Shown here: positions 16,990 through 24,589 of the stretch, piece by piece
Layout: each line of letters begins with the position of its first letter
How positions within the stretch are numbered: the first letter of the stretch is position 1
Assembly (NCBI RefSeq): GCF_003002895.1
Contig: NZ_PVTI01000031.1
Location: 1-36,228, forward strand
Direction of reading: 5' to 3'
Length of the DNA: 36,228 nucleotides
Source of the DNA: Knoellia remsis
GTDB lineage: Bacteria > Actinomycetota > Actinomycetes > Actinomycetales > Dermatophilaceae
Translations under genes and position numbers: made by a program
Notes under the pieces: generated by a model
Seen by the model: the letters and a program-made list of their open reading frames with translations, nothing else
Database searches by the model: none
What the model was told of the DNA's origin: nothing

Positions 16990-19428
16990 ATGAGCGACCG
17001 CCGACGGCACACCCCCCATTCGCACGCCCGCGCCAGCCTGGCCAGCCGGATCGCCCGCGGCCTCACCACGGCGGGTCTGCTGCTCACCGCCGGGGGTGGG
17101 CAGGTGCTGCTCGCCGGACCGGCGCAGGCGGCCGTGCAGGCCGAGCTGCACGTCGCGCCGAACGGTACCGGCACCGCCTGCAGCGCGACGAGCCCGTGCT
17201 CGCTCACCCAGGCGCAGCAACGCGTCCGCGCCCTGGCCCCGACGATGACGGGAGACATCGTCGTCACCCTGCAGGGCGGCACCTACCACCTGACCGCACC
17301 ATTGAGCTTCTCCTCGGCCGACTCTGGGACCGGAGGACACGTCGTCCGCTGGCAGGCTGCACCGGGAGCCCGTCCGGTGCTCTCGAGTGCCAGGAGCGTC
17401 GGCGGCTGGTCGGAGGTCGCTGGATCTCCCGGCCTGTGGCGAGCCCCCGTCGCGGCCGGGGTCGACTTCCGGCAGATCTATGTGGACGGCACGCGAGCCG
17501 TGCGCGCTCGCGGTGGCTTCGCACCCGCCGGGTTCACCGCGACCTCGACGGGCTACACGACCACCGCCGCGGCGTCGCTCGCGACGTGGAAGAACCAGTC
17601 CGACATCGAGCTGGGCTACCGCACCCTGTGGACCTACTCGCGGTGCCCCGTGGCCTCGGCCGCGGCGACGACCGTGACGATGGCGCAGCCCTGCTGGAAG
17701 AACGCGCACTCCTCGCCCTACCTGCAGAACGACAAGCCCCTCTGGATCGAGAACGCCTTCGAGCTGCTCGACACCCCGGGCGAGTGGTACCTCGACCGCA
17801 CGGGAGCCGTCGGCACGGGGACGCCCACGCTCTACTACCGACCCCTGCCGGGTCAGCAGCTGACCGGAACCGGCGCGGTCACCGTCACCCATCCCACGCT
17901 GGAGCGGCTGCTCGTCGCGTCCGGCAGTGGGCCGGGCGACCGCCTCCACGACGTGCAGTTCATCGGCCTGACCTTCGCCGACAGCTCGTTCCTGCGACCG
18001 AACTCCGCCGAGGGGTTCGCCGAGGAGCAGGCGAACTTCACGCTCGTCGGACCCAACGCGTCACACTGGATCTACTCGGGCTCGACCAAGACACCCGGAG
18101 CGGTCGTCATCGGCTTCGCCACGAACGTGCTCTTCCAGGGCAACACCCTCACACGGCTCGGCGGAGCAGGGCTCGACGTGGAGCGCAGCTCCAACACCGT
18201 CACCGTCCTCGGGAACGAGGTCACCGACGTCTCGGCGAACGGCATCCAGATCGGTGACATCACCGACGCGGACCAGCGGCCCGCTGCCGCCGACCGGATG
18301 CACGACATCACCGTGAGCAACAACTACGTGCACGACGTCGCCGTGGAGTTCCAGGGCGGGGTTGGGATCTTCGGTGGTTTCGTCGACGGTCTCAAGGTCC
18401 TCCACAACGAGGTCGCGGACGTGCCCTACACCGGCATCTCGATCGGTTGGGGTTGGGGATACCTCGACGAGGGCGGCCTTGGTGACGGCACCCAGGCGGG
18501 GCCCTCGACGACCGTCCAGGAGACCACGCCGACGATCGCCGGCAACACCCAGGTCATCGGCAACTACGTGCACGACTACTTCACCGCGGGTTCGGACGGC
18601 GGCGCGGTGTACACCCTTGGCGCACAACCGAACTCACTGGTGCGCGACAACTACTTCGCGAACGCACCCGACAGCGCCAACGCCCGCGGGATCTACCTGG
18701 ACAACGGCACGAAGGGCTACCTCGTCACCGCGAACGTCGTCGACCGGACGTCGAGCTGGCTTCTCGTCAACGAGGGCGCAAACAGCCTGAGCAACCCCGC
18801 TGCCAAGGGCAACACGATCACCGGCAACTGGTCCAACCAGACGAGCCGACAGTGCTGCTCCTCGCTCAACACCTACTCCAACAACATCGACACCGTCTCC
18901 GGCTCGAACTGGCCCACCGCTGCGTGGGCGGTCATCGACGCGGCGGGGCTGCAGACTGCTGCCGTCGACCCGAGCGGCGTCCAGCACAACTGGCGGGCCG
19001 AGCTCCACGGGACGCGCTCGACGACGGATCTCGCTCGCACCGCGACGCCCACGACCACCAACGCCTACTCGGCGACCTACTCCGGGCGCGCGGCCATCGA
19101 CGGCAACGCCCAGACCCGCTGGGCCACGACCGACGGGACCACGACCGCCAACCTCGAGCTGACCTGGTCCCAGCCGACGAGTCTCAACCGGGTCGTGCTC
19201 CGCGAGGCCAAGCAGTACGACCCGCGGATCGAGCGGTACACCGTCGACTACTGGAACGGGCAGTCGTGGGTCACCGTCGTGACCGGCCTGTACCCCGGTG
19301 TGGCCGAGACGTCGACGTTCCCCACGGTGACCACGACCAAGCTGCGCCTGTCGATCACGGCGAGCGCACCGGGTCCGACGGTGCAGGGATTCGAGGTCTA
19401 CAAGGACCCGGCGACGACGAGCCCCTGA
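16990..19428 (+). CDS. Secreted right-handed beta-helix protein with C-terminal F5/8-type (discoidin/CBM32-like) domain, possible GH141-type glycosidase
   Basis: An 812-residue protein with a long Sec signal peptide (cleavage after AQA at about 47). A beta-helix enzyme region of about 600 residues shows features I associate with GH141-like proteins: RQIYVDGTRAVRARG, WRAPVAAGVDF, GEWYLDRTG and LYYRP, followed by repeated parallel-helix rungs (NTLTRLGGAGLDVERSSN, NNYVHDVA, NGIQIGD). The last ~135 residues (SGRAAIDGNAQTRWATTDG, LNRVVLREAKQY, TTKLRLSITAS) form a discoidin-like carbohydrate-binding domain. GH141 includes alpha-L-fucosidases and xylanases, and the fucose operon nearby favours fucosidase. 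A polysaccharide lyase or xylanase is also possible. It contains no GTATGCC word over 2.4 kb. Confidence 0.85.
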   Translation: MSDRRRHTPHSHARASLASRIARGLTTAGLLLTAGGGQVLLAGPAQAAVQAELHVAPNGTGTACSATSPCSLTQAQQRVRALAPTMTGDIVVTLQGGTYHLTAPLSFSSADSGTGGHVVRWQAAPGARPVLSSARSVGGWSEVAGSPGLWRAPVAAGVDFRQIYVDGTRAVRARGGFAPAGFTATSTGYTTTAAASLATWKNQSDIELGYRTLWTYSRCPVASAAATTVTMAQPCWKNAHSSPYLQNDKPLWIENAFELLDTPGEWYLDRTGAVGTGTPTLYYRPLPGQQLTGTGAVTVTHPTLERLLVASGSGPGDRLHDVQFIGLTFADSSFLRPNSAEGFAEEQANFTLVGPNASHWIYSGSTKTPGAVVIGFATNVLFQGNTLTRLGGAGLDVERSSNTVTVLGNEVTDVSANGIQIGDITDADQRPAAADRMHDITVSNNYVHDVAVEFQGGVGIFGGFVDGLKVLHNEVADVPYTGISIGWGWGYLDEGGLGDGTQAGPSTTVQETTPTIAGNTQVIGNYVHDYFTAGSDGGAVYTLGAQPNSLVRDNYFANAPDSANARGIYLDNGTKGYLVTANVVDRTSSWLLVNEGANSLSNPAAKGNTITGNWSNQTSRQCCSSLNTYSNNIDTVSGSNWPTAAWAVIDAAGLQTAAVDPSGVQHNWRAELHGTRSTTDLARTATPTTTNAYSATYSGRAAIDGNAQTRWATTDGTTTANLELTWSQPTSLNRVVLREAKQYDPRIERYTVDYWNGQSWVTVVTGLYPGVAETSTFPTVTTTKLRLSITASAPGPTVQGFEVYKDPATTSP

Positions 19429-19460
19429 CGGCCGTCCCCGGCCGCTGCCTCACTGTGATC

Positions 19461-19509
19461 CATGACGTATGCCGCCCGCGCGCCAGGCGCGCGGACGGCA
19501 TACGTCATG
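19461..19509. terminator. Bidirectional terminator between the beta-helix gene and fadE
   Basis: Two 24-nt arms (19461-19484 and 19486-19509) are reverse complements with one mismatch; a few inner bases would open to form the loop. It lies between convergent stop codons and contains an inverted pair of GTATGCC words (19467-19473 and 19497-19503). Confidence 0.75.
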
Positions 19510-19543
19510 TCGGTGTGTCGGAAGGTCTCGGCAGAGCCGGGCC

Positions 19544-21415
19544 TCAGAAAGCGGACTCGGGCACGTCCATGAGGTCGTTGTCCGTCGCTTCGGCCATGGC
19601 GCGCTCGGCGGCGAGGCGGGGCAGGACCTGGCGGGCGAAGAACTGCGCCGCCGCGACCTTGCCGGTGTAGAAGTCACGGTCCTTGTCGCTGACCTCGCCC
19701 TCGAGCGCGGTGAGCGCGATGTCGGCCTGGCGCAGCAGCAGCCAGCCGACGACGAGGTCACCGGCGGCGAGCAGCAGGCGCGTGGTGTTCTGGCCGACCT
19801 TGTAGAGGTTGGTGACGTCGCCGTCCTGGCGCGGGTCGGACTTCATCAGCTCGCCGACCATGTAGCCGAGGATGCCCTGGACGTTCTCGATGGCCTCGCC
19901 GAGGAGCTCGCGCTCGCGGTCGATCCGGCCGTCGTGGGCGCCGAGGTCCTTGGCGAACTCCTGCATCTGCATGGCCAGCGTCGTGAGCGAGGCCGCCTTG
20001 TCCTTGATGATCTTGCGGAAGAAGAAGTCGAGGCCCTGGATGGCGGTCGTGCCCTCGTAGAGGGTGTCGATCTTCGCGTCGCGCACGTACTGCTCGACCG
20101 GGTAGTCCTGAAGGAAGCCAGACCCGCCGAACGTCTGCAGCGACTCGGTGCCGAGAAGCACCCAGGCGCGCTCGGAGCCGAGGCCCTTGACGATCGGGAG
20201 GAGCAGGTCGTTGACCCGGCTGGCCTGCTCGGCGGCCGAGCCCGGCTCGAGCTGCTCGGAGCCGGTGCGCAGCTGCTCGGCGTCGACGATGTCCTGCTGG
20301 GTCGCGGTGAAGAGGACGAGCGCGCGCAGCCCCTCGGCATACGCCTTCTGCAGCATGAGGCTGCGGCGGACGTCGGGGTGGTGCGTGATCGTCACGCGCG
20401 GCGCGGCCTTGTCGGTCTGCTGGGTGAGGTCGGCGCCCTGGACGCGCTGCTTGGCGTAGTCGAGGGCGCCGAGGTAGCCGGCGGAGAGGGTCGCGATGGC
20501 CTTGGTGCCGACGAGCATGCGGGCGTTCTCGATGACGCGGAACATCTGCGCAATGCCGTTGTGCACATCACCGAAAAGCGTTCCGACAGCAGGCTTCTCG
20601 CCGCCGAAGGTGAGCTCGCACGTCGTCGAGACCTTGAGCCCCATCTTCTTCTCGACGTTGGTGACGTAGACGCCGTTGCGCTCGCCGAGCTCACCGGTCT
20701 CGAGGTCGACGTCGTACTTGGACAGGATGAAGAGGGAGAGGCCCTTGGTGCCGGGGCCGGCGCCTTCGGGGCGGGCGAGGACGAAGTGGACGACGTTGTC
20801 GACCATGTCGGACTCGGCGCTCGTGATGAAGCGCTTCACGCCGGTGAGGGTCCACGTGCCGTCCTCGTTCTGGACGGCCTTGGTGCGGCCGGCGCCGACG
20901 TCCGAGCCGGCGTCGGGCTCGGTGAGGACCATCGTGCAGTGCCAGCCCTTCTCGATGATCCAGCGGGCGAGCTTCTTCTGGTCCTCGGTGCCGAGGATGT
21001 GCAGCAGCTTGGCGAACGAGTAGGACGCCGCGAACATCGCGATCGCCGGGTTCGCGCCGAGGATCATCTCGTTCATCGCCCACTTCAGGCTCGGCGGCGC
21101 GACCGTGCCGTCGAGCTCACCGGGGACGTCGACGGCCCAGAAGCCGGAGTCCTGGTAGGCCTTGTAGGACTTCTTGAACGAGTCCGGCATCGTGACCTGC
21201 TGGGTCTGCGGGTCGTAGACCGGCGGGTTGCGGTCCGCGTCCTGGAACGACTCGGCGAGCTCGTTCTCGGAGAGGCGCGAGACCTCCTTGAGCATCTCGC
21301 GGGCAGTGTCGGCGTCGAGCTCTTCGTAGGGGCCCTGGCCGAGGACGTCGCCGCGACCGAACACCTCGAAGAGGTTGAACTCGATGTCGCGCAGGTTGCT
21401 TGTGTAGTGACCCAT
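19544..21415 (-). CDS. Acyl-CoA dehydrogenase, FadE5-like
   Basis: A 623-residue acyl-CoA dehydrogenase of the long actinobacterial class (FadE5 of Mycobacterium tuberculosis is similar in size and in its opening, HYxSNxRDxEFNLFEV). The N-terminal alpha domain is followed by the FAD/substrate segment [19 protein letters not shown] and FITSAESD, then the catalytic glutamate at about 454 in [13 protein letters not shown], and an extra C-terminal helical domain. It performs the first oxidation of fatty acyl-CoA beta-oxidation with FAD. It is monocistronic, divergent from the next gene, with an operator-like dyad upstream. The ATG start matches the family N-terminus. Confidence 0.93.
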   Translation of the reverse strand: MGHYTSNLRDIEFNLFEVFGRGDVLGQGPYEELDADTAREMLKEVSRLSENELAESFQDADRNPPVYDPQTQQVTMPDSFKKSYKAYQDSGFWAVDVPGELDGTVAPPSLKWAMNEMILGANPAIAMFAASYSFAKLLHILGTEDQKKLARWIIEKGWHCTMVLTEPDAGSDVGAGRTKAVQNEDGTWTLTGVKRFITSAESDMVDNVVHFVLARPEGAGPGTKGLSLFILSKYDVDLETGELGERNGVYVTNVEKKMGLKVSTTCELTFGGEKPAVGTLFGDVHNGIAQMFRVIENARMLVGTKAIATLSAGYLGALDYAKQRVQGADLTQQTDKAAPRVTITHHPDVRRSLMLQKAYAEGLRALVLFTATQQDIVDAEQLRTGSEQLEPGSAAEQASRVNDLLLPIVKGLGSERAWVLLGTESLQTFGGSGFLQDYPVEQYVRDAKIDTLYEGTTAIQGLDFFFRKIIKDKAASLTTLAMQMQEFAKDLGAHDGRIDRERELLGEAIENVQGILGYMVGELMKSDPRQDGDVTNLYKVGQNTTRLLLAAGDLVVGWLLLRQADIALTALEGEVSDKDRDFYTGKVAAAQFFARQVLPRLAAERAMAEATDNDLMDVPESAF

Positions 21416-21470
21416 GCCTCCATGGTGCTACTGGCGAGTAACGGTGGGCAAGGCGGCTCGGGTCATTGTG

Positions 21471-21488
21471 ACTGAGCGCACGCTTAGT
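21471..21488. promoter_or_regulatory. TetR-type operator candidate upstream of fadE
   Basis: ACTGAGCGCACGCTTAGT is an inverted repeat with 8-bp arms (one mismatch) around CA, 56 bp upstream of the fadE start. The form resembles operators of TetR-family regulators of fatty-acid catabolism. A smaller dyad, TACT-N4-AGTA, lies at 21429-21440 next to the start codon. No TetR gene is encoded in the window. Confidence 0.45.
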
Positions 21489-21512
21489 GGCGGTGCGCGC
21501 GGAGGCGCGCGG

Positions 21513-21544
21513 ACGGCATACGTGCGCCGGATTTCGTATGCCGT
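21513..21544. repeat. Inverted ACGGCATACG/CGTATGCCGT pair in a divergent promoter region
   Basis: The 10-bp arms 21513-21522 and 21535-21544 are exact reverse complements separated by 12 nt. The pair sits upstream of both fadE (minus) and the DUF6584-like gene (plus), so it cannot be a normal terminator for either. Confidence 0.8.
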
Positions 21545-21592
21545 GTGTGCCGGTCCCGTGCCGCGGCGGACTCGTGTGGTTGGTTGGGAGGC

Positions 21593-22336
21593 ATGCCTGA
21601 CCAGTCCACTCCCACTCCCGTTGGCGCGACCTCCGGCAGCTCGCCCGACGCGGCGAGCGACACCGCCTCCGACGCCGTCGCGCAGGCCAACACGGCCCTC
21701 GAGGCAGGCCGCCTCCACGAGGCTCGCGTCCTGCTCGCCGAGCGGGTGGAGCTGGAGCGTGACATCGAGGCGTTGAGGCTCCTCGGTGAGGTTCACCATG
21801 GGCTCGGCGACCTGCCGGCCGCTGGTGCGGCGTGGTTCGGGGCGGGCGTGCGCGGGCCCGAGGTCGATGCCGCCGTCGAGGCGTGGCGCGCGGAGCACGA
21901 CGACGACTTCCTCGCGATGTGGCGCTCGCTGCCGCGGTCGGTGCGTCAGGCGCCGCGCTCGAAGAAGGTCGACGCGCTGCGGACCAAGGCCCAGGAGGTC
22001 AAGAAGAACGCTGCTGCCGAGACGGAGTCGCATTCGCCGGCTGGTGAGGCGCCGGCTGCCGTGGGCACTCCACCGGCGAGTGCAGGGTCGCCGGTCCCTC
22101 GCGCGGTCGGCTCGTCCGCGCCGGTGGTCGAGGACGCCGACGGCGAGGCGCGCGGTTCCTCTCCGTCGACCGCCGTGACCAAAGTGGCCAGCAAGGCCGT
22201 GAGCAAGGTGAGCAGCGGTGCCGGTGGCGGTGGCATCGACGCGGCGCAGATTATCGCGTGGGTGATCGCGGCCTTCGTGGTGCTGTGCGCGGTCGTCGGG
22301 CTCGTGACCATCCTGCGCTGGCTCGTCCCGGGCTGA
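21593..22336 (+). CDS. DUF6584-like protein with C-terminal membrane anchor
   Basis: A 247-residue protein in three parts: an N-terminal helical, TPR-like region (AQANTALEAGRLHEARVLLAERV ... LRLLGEVHHGLGD) resembling the DUF6584 family; a low-complexity Ala/Pro/Ser/Glu linker; and one C-terminal transmembrane helix (IIAWVIAAFVVLCAVVGLVTILRWLV) ending three residues from the C-terminus, a tail-anchor arrangement. The ATG at 21593 has GGGAGG only 1 nt upstream, so the true start is uncertain; an in-frame GTG at 21545 is the main alternative. No function is known. Confidence 0.65.
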   Translation: MPDQSTPTPVGATSGSSPDAASDTASDAVAQANTALEAGRLHEARVLLAERVELERDIEALRLLGEVHHGLGDLPAAGAAWFGAGVRGPEVDAAVEAWRAEHDDDFLAMWRSLPRSVRQAPRSKKVDALRTKAQEVKKNAAAETESHSPAGEAPAAVGTPPASAGSPVPRAVGSSAPVVEDADGEARGSSPSTAVTKVASKAVSKVSSGAGGGGIDAAQIIAWVIAAFVVLCAVVGLVTILRWLVPG

Positions 22337-22408
22337 GCCGTATGCGCCTCGCGAGGCCCATGCGCTCTCCCGAGCCGGTCCAGCCATGGCGCCCGGAGCA
22401 TTTTCGTC

Positions 22409-22424
22409 ATACGATATGTGCGTG
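22409..22424 (+). promoter_or_regulatory. Leaderless promoter and dyad of the RHH gene
   Basis: TACGAT (22410-22415) lies exactly 6 nt before GTG 22422. The same spot holds the inverted repeat CATA-CGA-TATG, so a dimeric repressor could bind over the -10 box, as expected for an autoregulated antitoxin. Confidence 0.5.
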
Positions 22425-22655
22425 GTGAGCGAGGAACAGATCCAGAAATGGGCCGACGAGGCCGAGGCTGGCTACGACGTCGAGGAACTGAAGCGTCGCG
22501 GGCGTGGGCGACCTGGGCGCGGCGCAGAACCGATGCAGGTCGTCGCCGTCCGATTGACCGCTGAGGAACTCGACGCTCTCGACGCGGCCGCCGCCAAGGG
22601 CCGCATGAGCCGGTCTGAGGCCATCCGTGCCGCGTTGGCCCATTTCGCTGCGTGA
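22422..22655 (+). CDS. Ribbon-helix-helix (CopG-like) protein, putative antitoxin
   Basis: A 77-residue protein. The N-terminal helix (EEQIQKWADEAEAGYDVEELKRRG) is followed by a Gly/Arg-rich linker and a C-terminal RHH DNA-binding fold (MQVVAVRLTAEELDALDAAAAKGRMSRSEAIRAAL). Start chosen as GTG 22422 from the leaderless promoter; GTG 22425 is nearly equivalent, and ATG 22416 lies directly against the -10. Its stop overlaps the next gene by 4 bp (GTGA), a typical antitoxin-toxin coupling. It probably represses its own operon. Confidence 0.75.
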   Translation: MVSEEQIQKWADEAEAGYDVEELKRRGRGRPGRGAEPMQVVAVRLTAEELDALDAAAAKGRMSRSEAIRAALAHFAA

Positions 22656-22894
22656 AGGTCCACCCGAGCGCGCACAAGCACGGCGTCACGACGGAGGATG
22701 CGATTCAAGCGGCTCACTGGTCTCTGTGGATCGAGCCGCTCGACGAGGACGACTGGCCGAAGCGAGAGTTGCGCCTGGGGTTCGATACCCAAGCTCGCGT
22801 TGTGGAGACCATCGTTCTGCGGTTTGAGAGTGGTGAGGAGATGGTGATTCACGCCATGCCCGCACGCAAGAAGTACCTCGACCTCCTGCCCTGA
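22652..22894 (+). CDS. Small BrnT/RelE-like protein, putative toxin of a type II pair
   Basis: An 80-residue protein with KHGVTTEDAIQAAHW near the start, then RELRLGFDTQARVVETIVLR and a C-terminal EMVIHAMPARKKYLDLLP. Order and spacing resemble BrnT-type RNase toxins (HGV..EDA, R..RLGFD..R, I.AM.AR..YL). It follows the RHH gene with a GTGA overlap. BrnT operons normally place the toxin first, so the order here is reversed. Toxicity is inferred from gene pairing only. Confidence 0.5.
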   Translation: MKVHPSAHKHGVTTEDAIQAAHWSLWIEPLDEDDWPKRELRLGFDTQARVVETIVLRFESGEEMVIHAMPARKKYLDLLP

Positions 22895-22900
22895 GCGGCA

Positions 22901-23386
22901 CTAACGGAGGGGGAACGCGGCCAACTCGGCCAGCCACGCATCAGCGCCTACGTGGACGTCCGCGGGTGACAAACGCAGACGCTCGATTGTGTCGAACAGT
23001 TCTGTATCCGGCTCGGCCCATGGAGGACTGGCCTCGAGTGACAGGTGGACTCGCATCACGACTTCCTCCAGATTCCACGCCTCGACGCTGAACGCGATGT
23101 TCGGCTCCAAGAAGACAAGGAGGTCTCGTTCGTTGTGCTGGGGTGAGGGGGCGATGAGTCCTGCCGCCGCCTCCTTGAGCCAGGAGCCGAGCTCAAGTGC
23201 TTCCACCGTGAGAAGGCACGGATCTCGGAAGGTGAACACCTCGCCTGTTGCCCGCCTGACAGTGCCCTCGATCATGAGCCAGTTGGCGTCGGTGTCACGC
23301 CCGGCCGTTGGCGGACCGTCGTATGGAAGTTCGTAGCCAACGGGACTGAGGGCAACCCATGCGCCGTCAGCGGATTGCAGAAGCAC
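22901..23386 (-). CDS. WapI-like immunity-family protein
   Basis: A 161-residue soluble protein resembling the WapI/immunity family: an opening LLQSADGAWVALSPVGYEL, then NWLMIEGTVRRATGEVFTFRDPCLLTVEALELGSWL, FLEPNIAFSVE, and RVHLSLEASPPW. Such proteins usually neutralise contact-dependent or polymorphic toxins. No toxin gene is adjacent, so it is an orphan here. The GTG start at 23386 fits the usual family N-terminus. It converges with the small toxin-like gene and lies just downstream of tRNA-Gly on the same strand. Confidence 0.55.
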   Translation of the reverse strand: MLLQSADGAWVALSPVGYELPYDGPPTAGRDTDANWLMIEGTVRRATGEVFTFRDPCLLTVEALELGSWLKEAAAGLIAPSPQHNERDLLVFLEPNIAFSVEAWNLEEVVMRVHLSLEASPPWAEPDTELFDTIERLRLSPADVHVGADAWLAELAAFPLR

Positions 23387-23451
23387 TCGTTGATGGTGGC
23401 AGATATCGGCACCGAGGTCGTAGGGCTGAAGTGGAGTGGTTGCCGATGTGG

Positions 23452-23525
23452 TGGAGCCGGTGACGGGAATCGAACCCGCGTGTCCAGCTTGGGAAGCTGG
23501 CGCTCTACCATTGAGCTACACCGGC
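23452..23525 (-). tRNA. tRNA-Gly (anticodon CCC)
   Basis: On the minus strand a complete cloverleaf begins GCCGGTG and ends CACCGGC-T-CCA. The D arm is GCTCAATGGTAGAGC. The anticodon stem CCAGC/GCTGG encloses the loop TTCCCAA, giving anticodon CCC. The T arm is CGGGTTCGATTCCCG. The CCA tail is encoded (23452-23454). Confidence 0.95.
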
Positions 23526-23585
23526 AAGCGCCGCCCTGAGGGTCCCCATCGCGTGGACGAGGCCCGGGATGACGGTGCGGCAGGC

Positions 23586-23620
23586 AGTCTAACCCGACGC
23601 TCGGTTAGTCTCGGCACGTG
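23586..23620. promoter_or_regulatory. Divergent dcd / tRNA-Gly promoter with inverted repeat
   Basis: For dcd, TAGTCT (23606-23611) lies 6 nt before GTG 23618, a leaderless layout. On the minus strand, TAGACT (complement of 23586-23591) is a possible -10 about 60 nt upstream of the tRNA. CTAACC (23589-23594) and GGTTAG (23603-23608) form a dyad that overlaps both boxes. Confidence 0.5.
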
Positions 23621-24193
23621 CTGCTCAGCGACCGCGACATCAAGACCGAGATCGCCAACGGACGGGTCGTCCTCGACCCGTGGGACCCGGCGATGATCCA
23701 GCCCAGCAGCATCGACGTGCGCCTCGACCGGTACTTCCGGCTCTTCGACAACCACAAGTACCCCTACATCGACCCGAGCGAGGACCAGCCCGACCTCACC
23801 CGCCTCGTCGAGGTCGAGCCGGACGAGCCGTTCGTGCTGCACCCGGGCGAGTTCGTCCTCGGCTCGATCTACGAGACGGTCACCCTGCCCGACGACGTCG
23901 CGGCCCGGGTCGAGGGCAAGTCCAGCCTCGGCCGCCTGGGCCTGCTCACCCACGCGACCGCCGGTTTCGTCGACCCCGGCTTCTCGGGCCACGTCACCCT
24001 CGAGCTGAGCAATGTCGCCACCCTGCCGATCAAGCTGTGGCCGGGGATGAAGGTCGGCCAGCTCTGCTTCTTCCGCGTGTCCACCCCGGTCGAGAACCCC
24101 TATGGCTCAACGGCATACGGCTCGCACTACCAGGGCCAGCGCGGACCGACGGCGAGCCGCAGCTTCAAGAACTTCCACCGCACGCAGGTCTGA
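23618..24193 (+). CDS. dcd: dCTP deaminase, probably the bifunctional dUMP-forming type
   Basis: A 191-residue enzyme that converts dCTP to dUMP (or dUTP) for dTTP synthesis. Nearly every segment matches mycobacterial Dcd: [35 protein letters not shown], the active-site [43 protein letters not shown] and [15 protein letters not shown]. The mycobacterial homologue is bifunctional (EC 3.5.4.30), which I infer here. Expression is probably leaderless from GTG 23618. It is followed 3 bp later by cutA, so the three genes up to 25218 form an operon. Confidence 0.96.
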   Translation: MLLSDRDIKTEIANGRVVLDPWDPAMIQPSSIDVRLDRYFRLFDNHKYPYIDPSEDQPDLTRLVEVEPDEPFVLHPGEFVLGSIYETVTLPDDVAARVEGKSSLGRLGLLTHATAGFVDPGFSGHVTLELSNVATLPIKLWPGMKVGQLCFFRVSTPVENPYGSTAYGSHYQGQRGPTASRSFKNFHRTQV

Positions 24194-24196
24194 GCC

Positions 24197-24589
24197 GTGT
24201 CCGCGCCGGTGCCTGGACACGACCTCCTCGAGGTGCGCATCTCGGCCCCAGCCGAGCACGCCCAGCGCCTCGCTCGACTGCTCGTCGAGGAGCGACTGGC
24301 GGCGTGCGCGCAGGTGCTGCCCAACATGACCTCGACGTTCCGCTGGGACGGGCAGGTGGCGACCGAGCTCGAGCAGCTCATCCTCGCCAAGACCCACCGT
24401 TCGCGGTTTGCAGCCATCCTCGAGCGCGTCGGCGCCGAACACCCCTACGACGTCCCGGAGATCCTCGCGGTCCCGATCGTCGACGTGAGCGAGTCGTATG
24501 CCGCGTGGCTCGCCACCGAGGTCGGAGCGGCCACTGACCCGACCGATCCCACCGACACCCGCGACACCACCGGCCGAGGAGACACGTGA
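24197..24589 (+). CDS. cutA: Divalent-cation tolerance protein CutA
   Basis: A 130-residue protein with a CutA1 core: LARLLVEERLAACAQVLPNMTSTFRWDGQV, ELEQLILAKTHRSRF and HPYDVPEILAVPI, ending in SYAAWLATEV. CutA forms very stable trimers with a ferredoxin-like fold; its link to copper tolerance is historical and its role is unclear. A low-complexity Asp/Thr/Pro tail of about 20 residues follows the conserved domain. The GTG start lies 3 bp after dcd, and the stop overlaps the hydrolase gene. Confidence 0.93.
   Translation: MSAPVPGHDLLEVRISAPAEHAQRLARLLVEERLAACAQVLPNMTSTFRWDGQVATELEQLILAKTHRSRFAAILERVGAEHPYDVPEILAVPIVDVSESYAAWLATEVGAATDPTDPTDTRDTTGRGDT

Noticed and set aside
16956-17000. ATG at 16956 preceded by GGAGGG as start of the beta-helix gene
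   Set aside because: It is in a different frame from the signal peptide, and the spacing is only 2 nt; the frame translates to Arg/Pro-rich shadow sequence.
19469-21475. A 668-codon open frame on the plus strand opposite fadE
   Set aside because: It is the exact antisense shadow of the FadE5-like gene. Its product is Val/Asp/Glu/Arg-rich low-complexity sequence, as expected from reversed high-GC codons, with no recognisable motif.
23387-23454. Protein-like reading upstream of the WapI-like gene, suggesting a longer or truncated N-terminus fused to the tRNA 3' end
   Set aside because: There is no ATG, GTG or TTG in that frame before the tRNA, and the GTG at 23386 already gives the usual family N-terminus.
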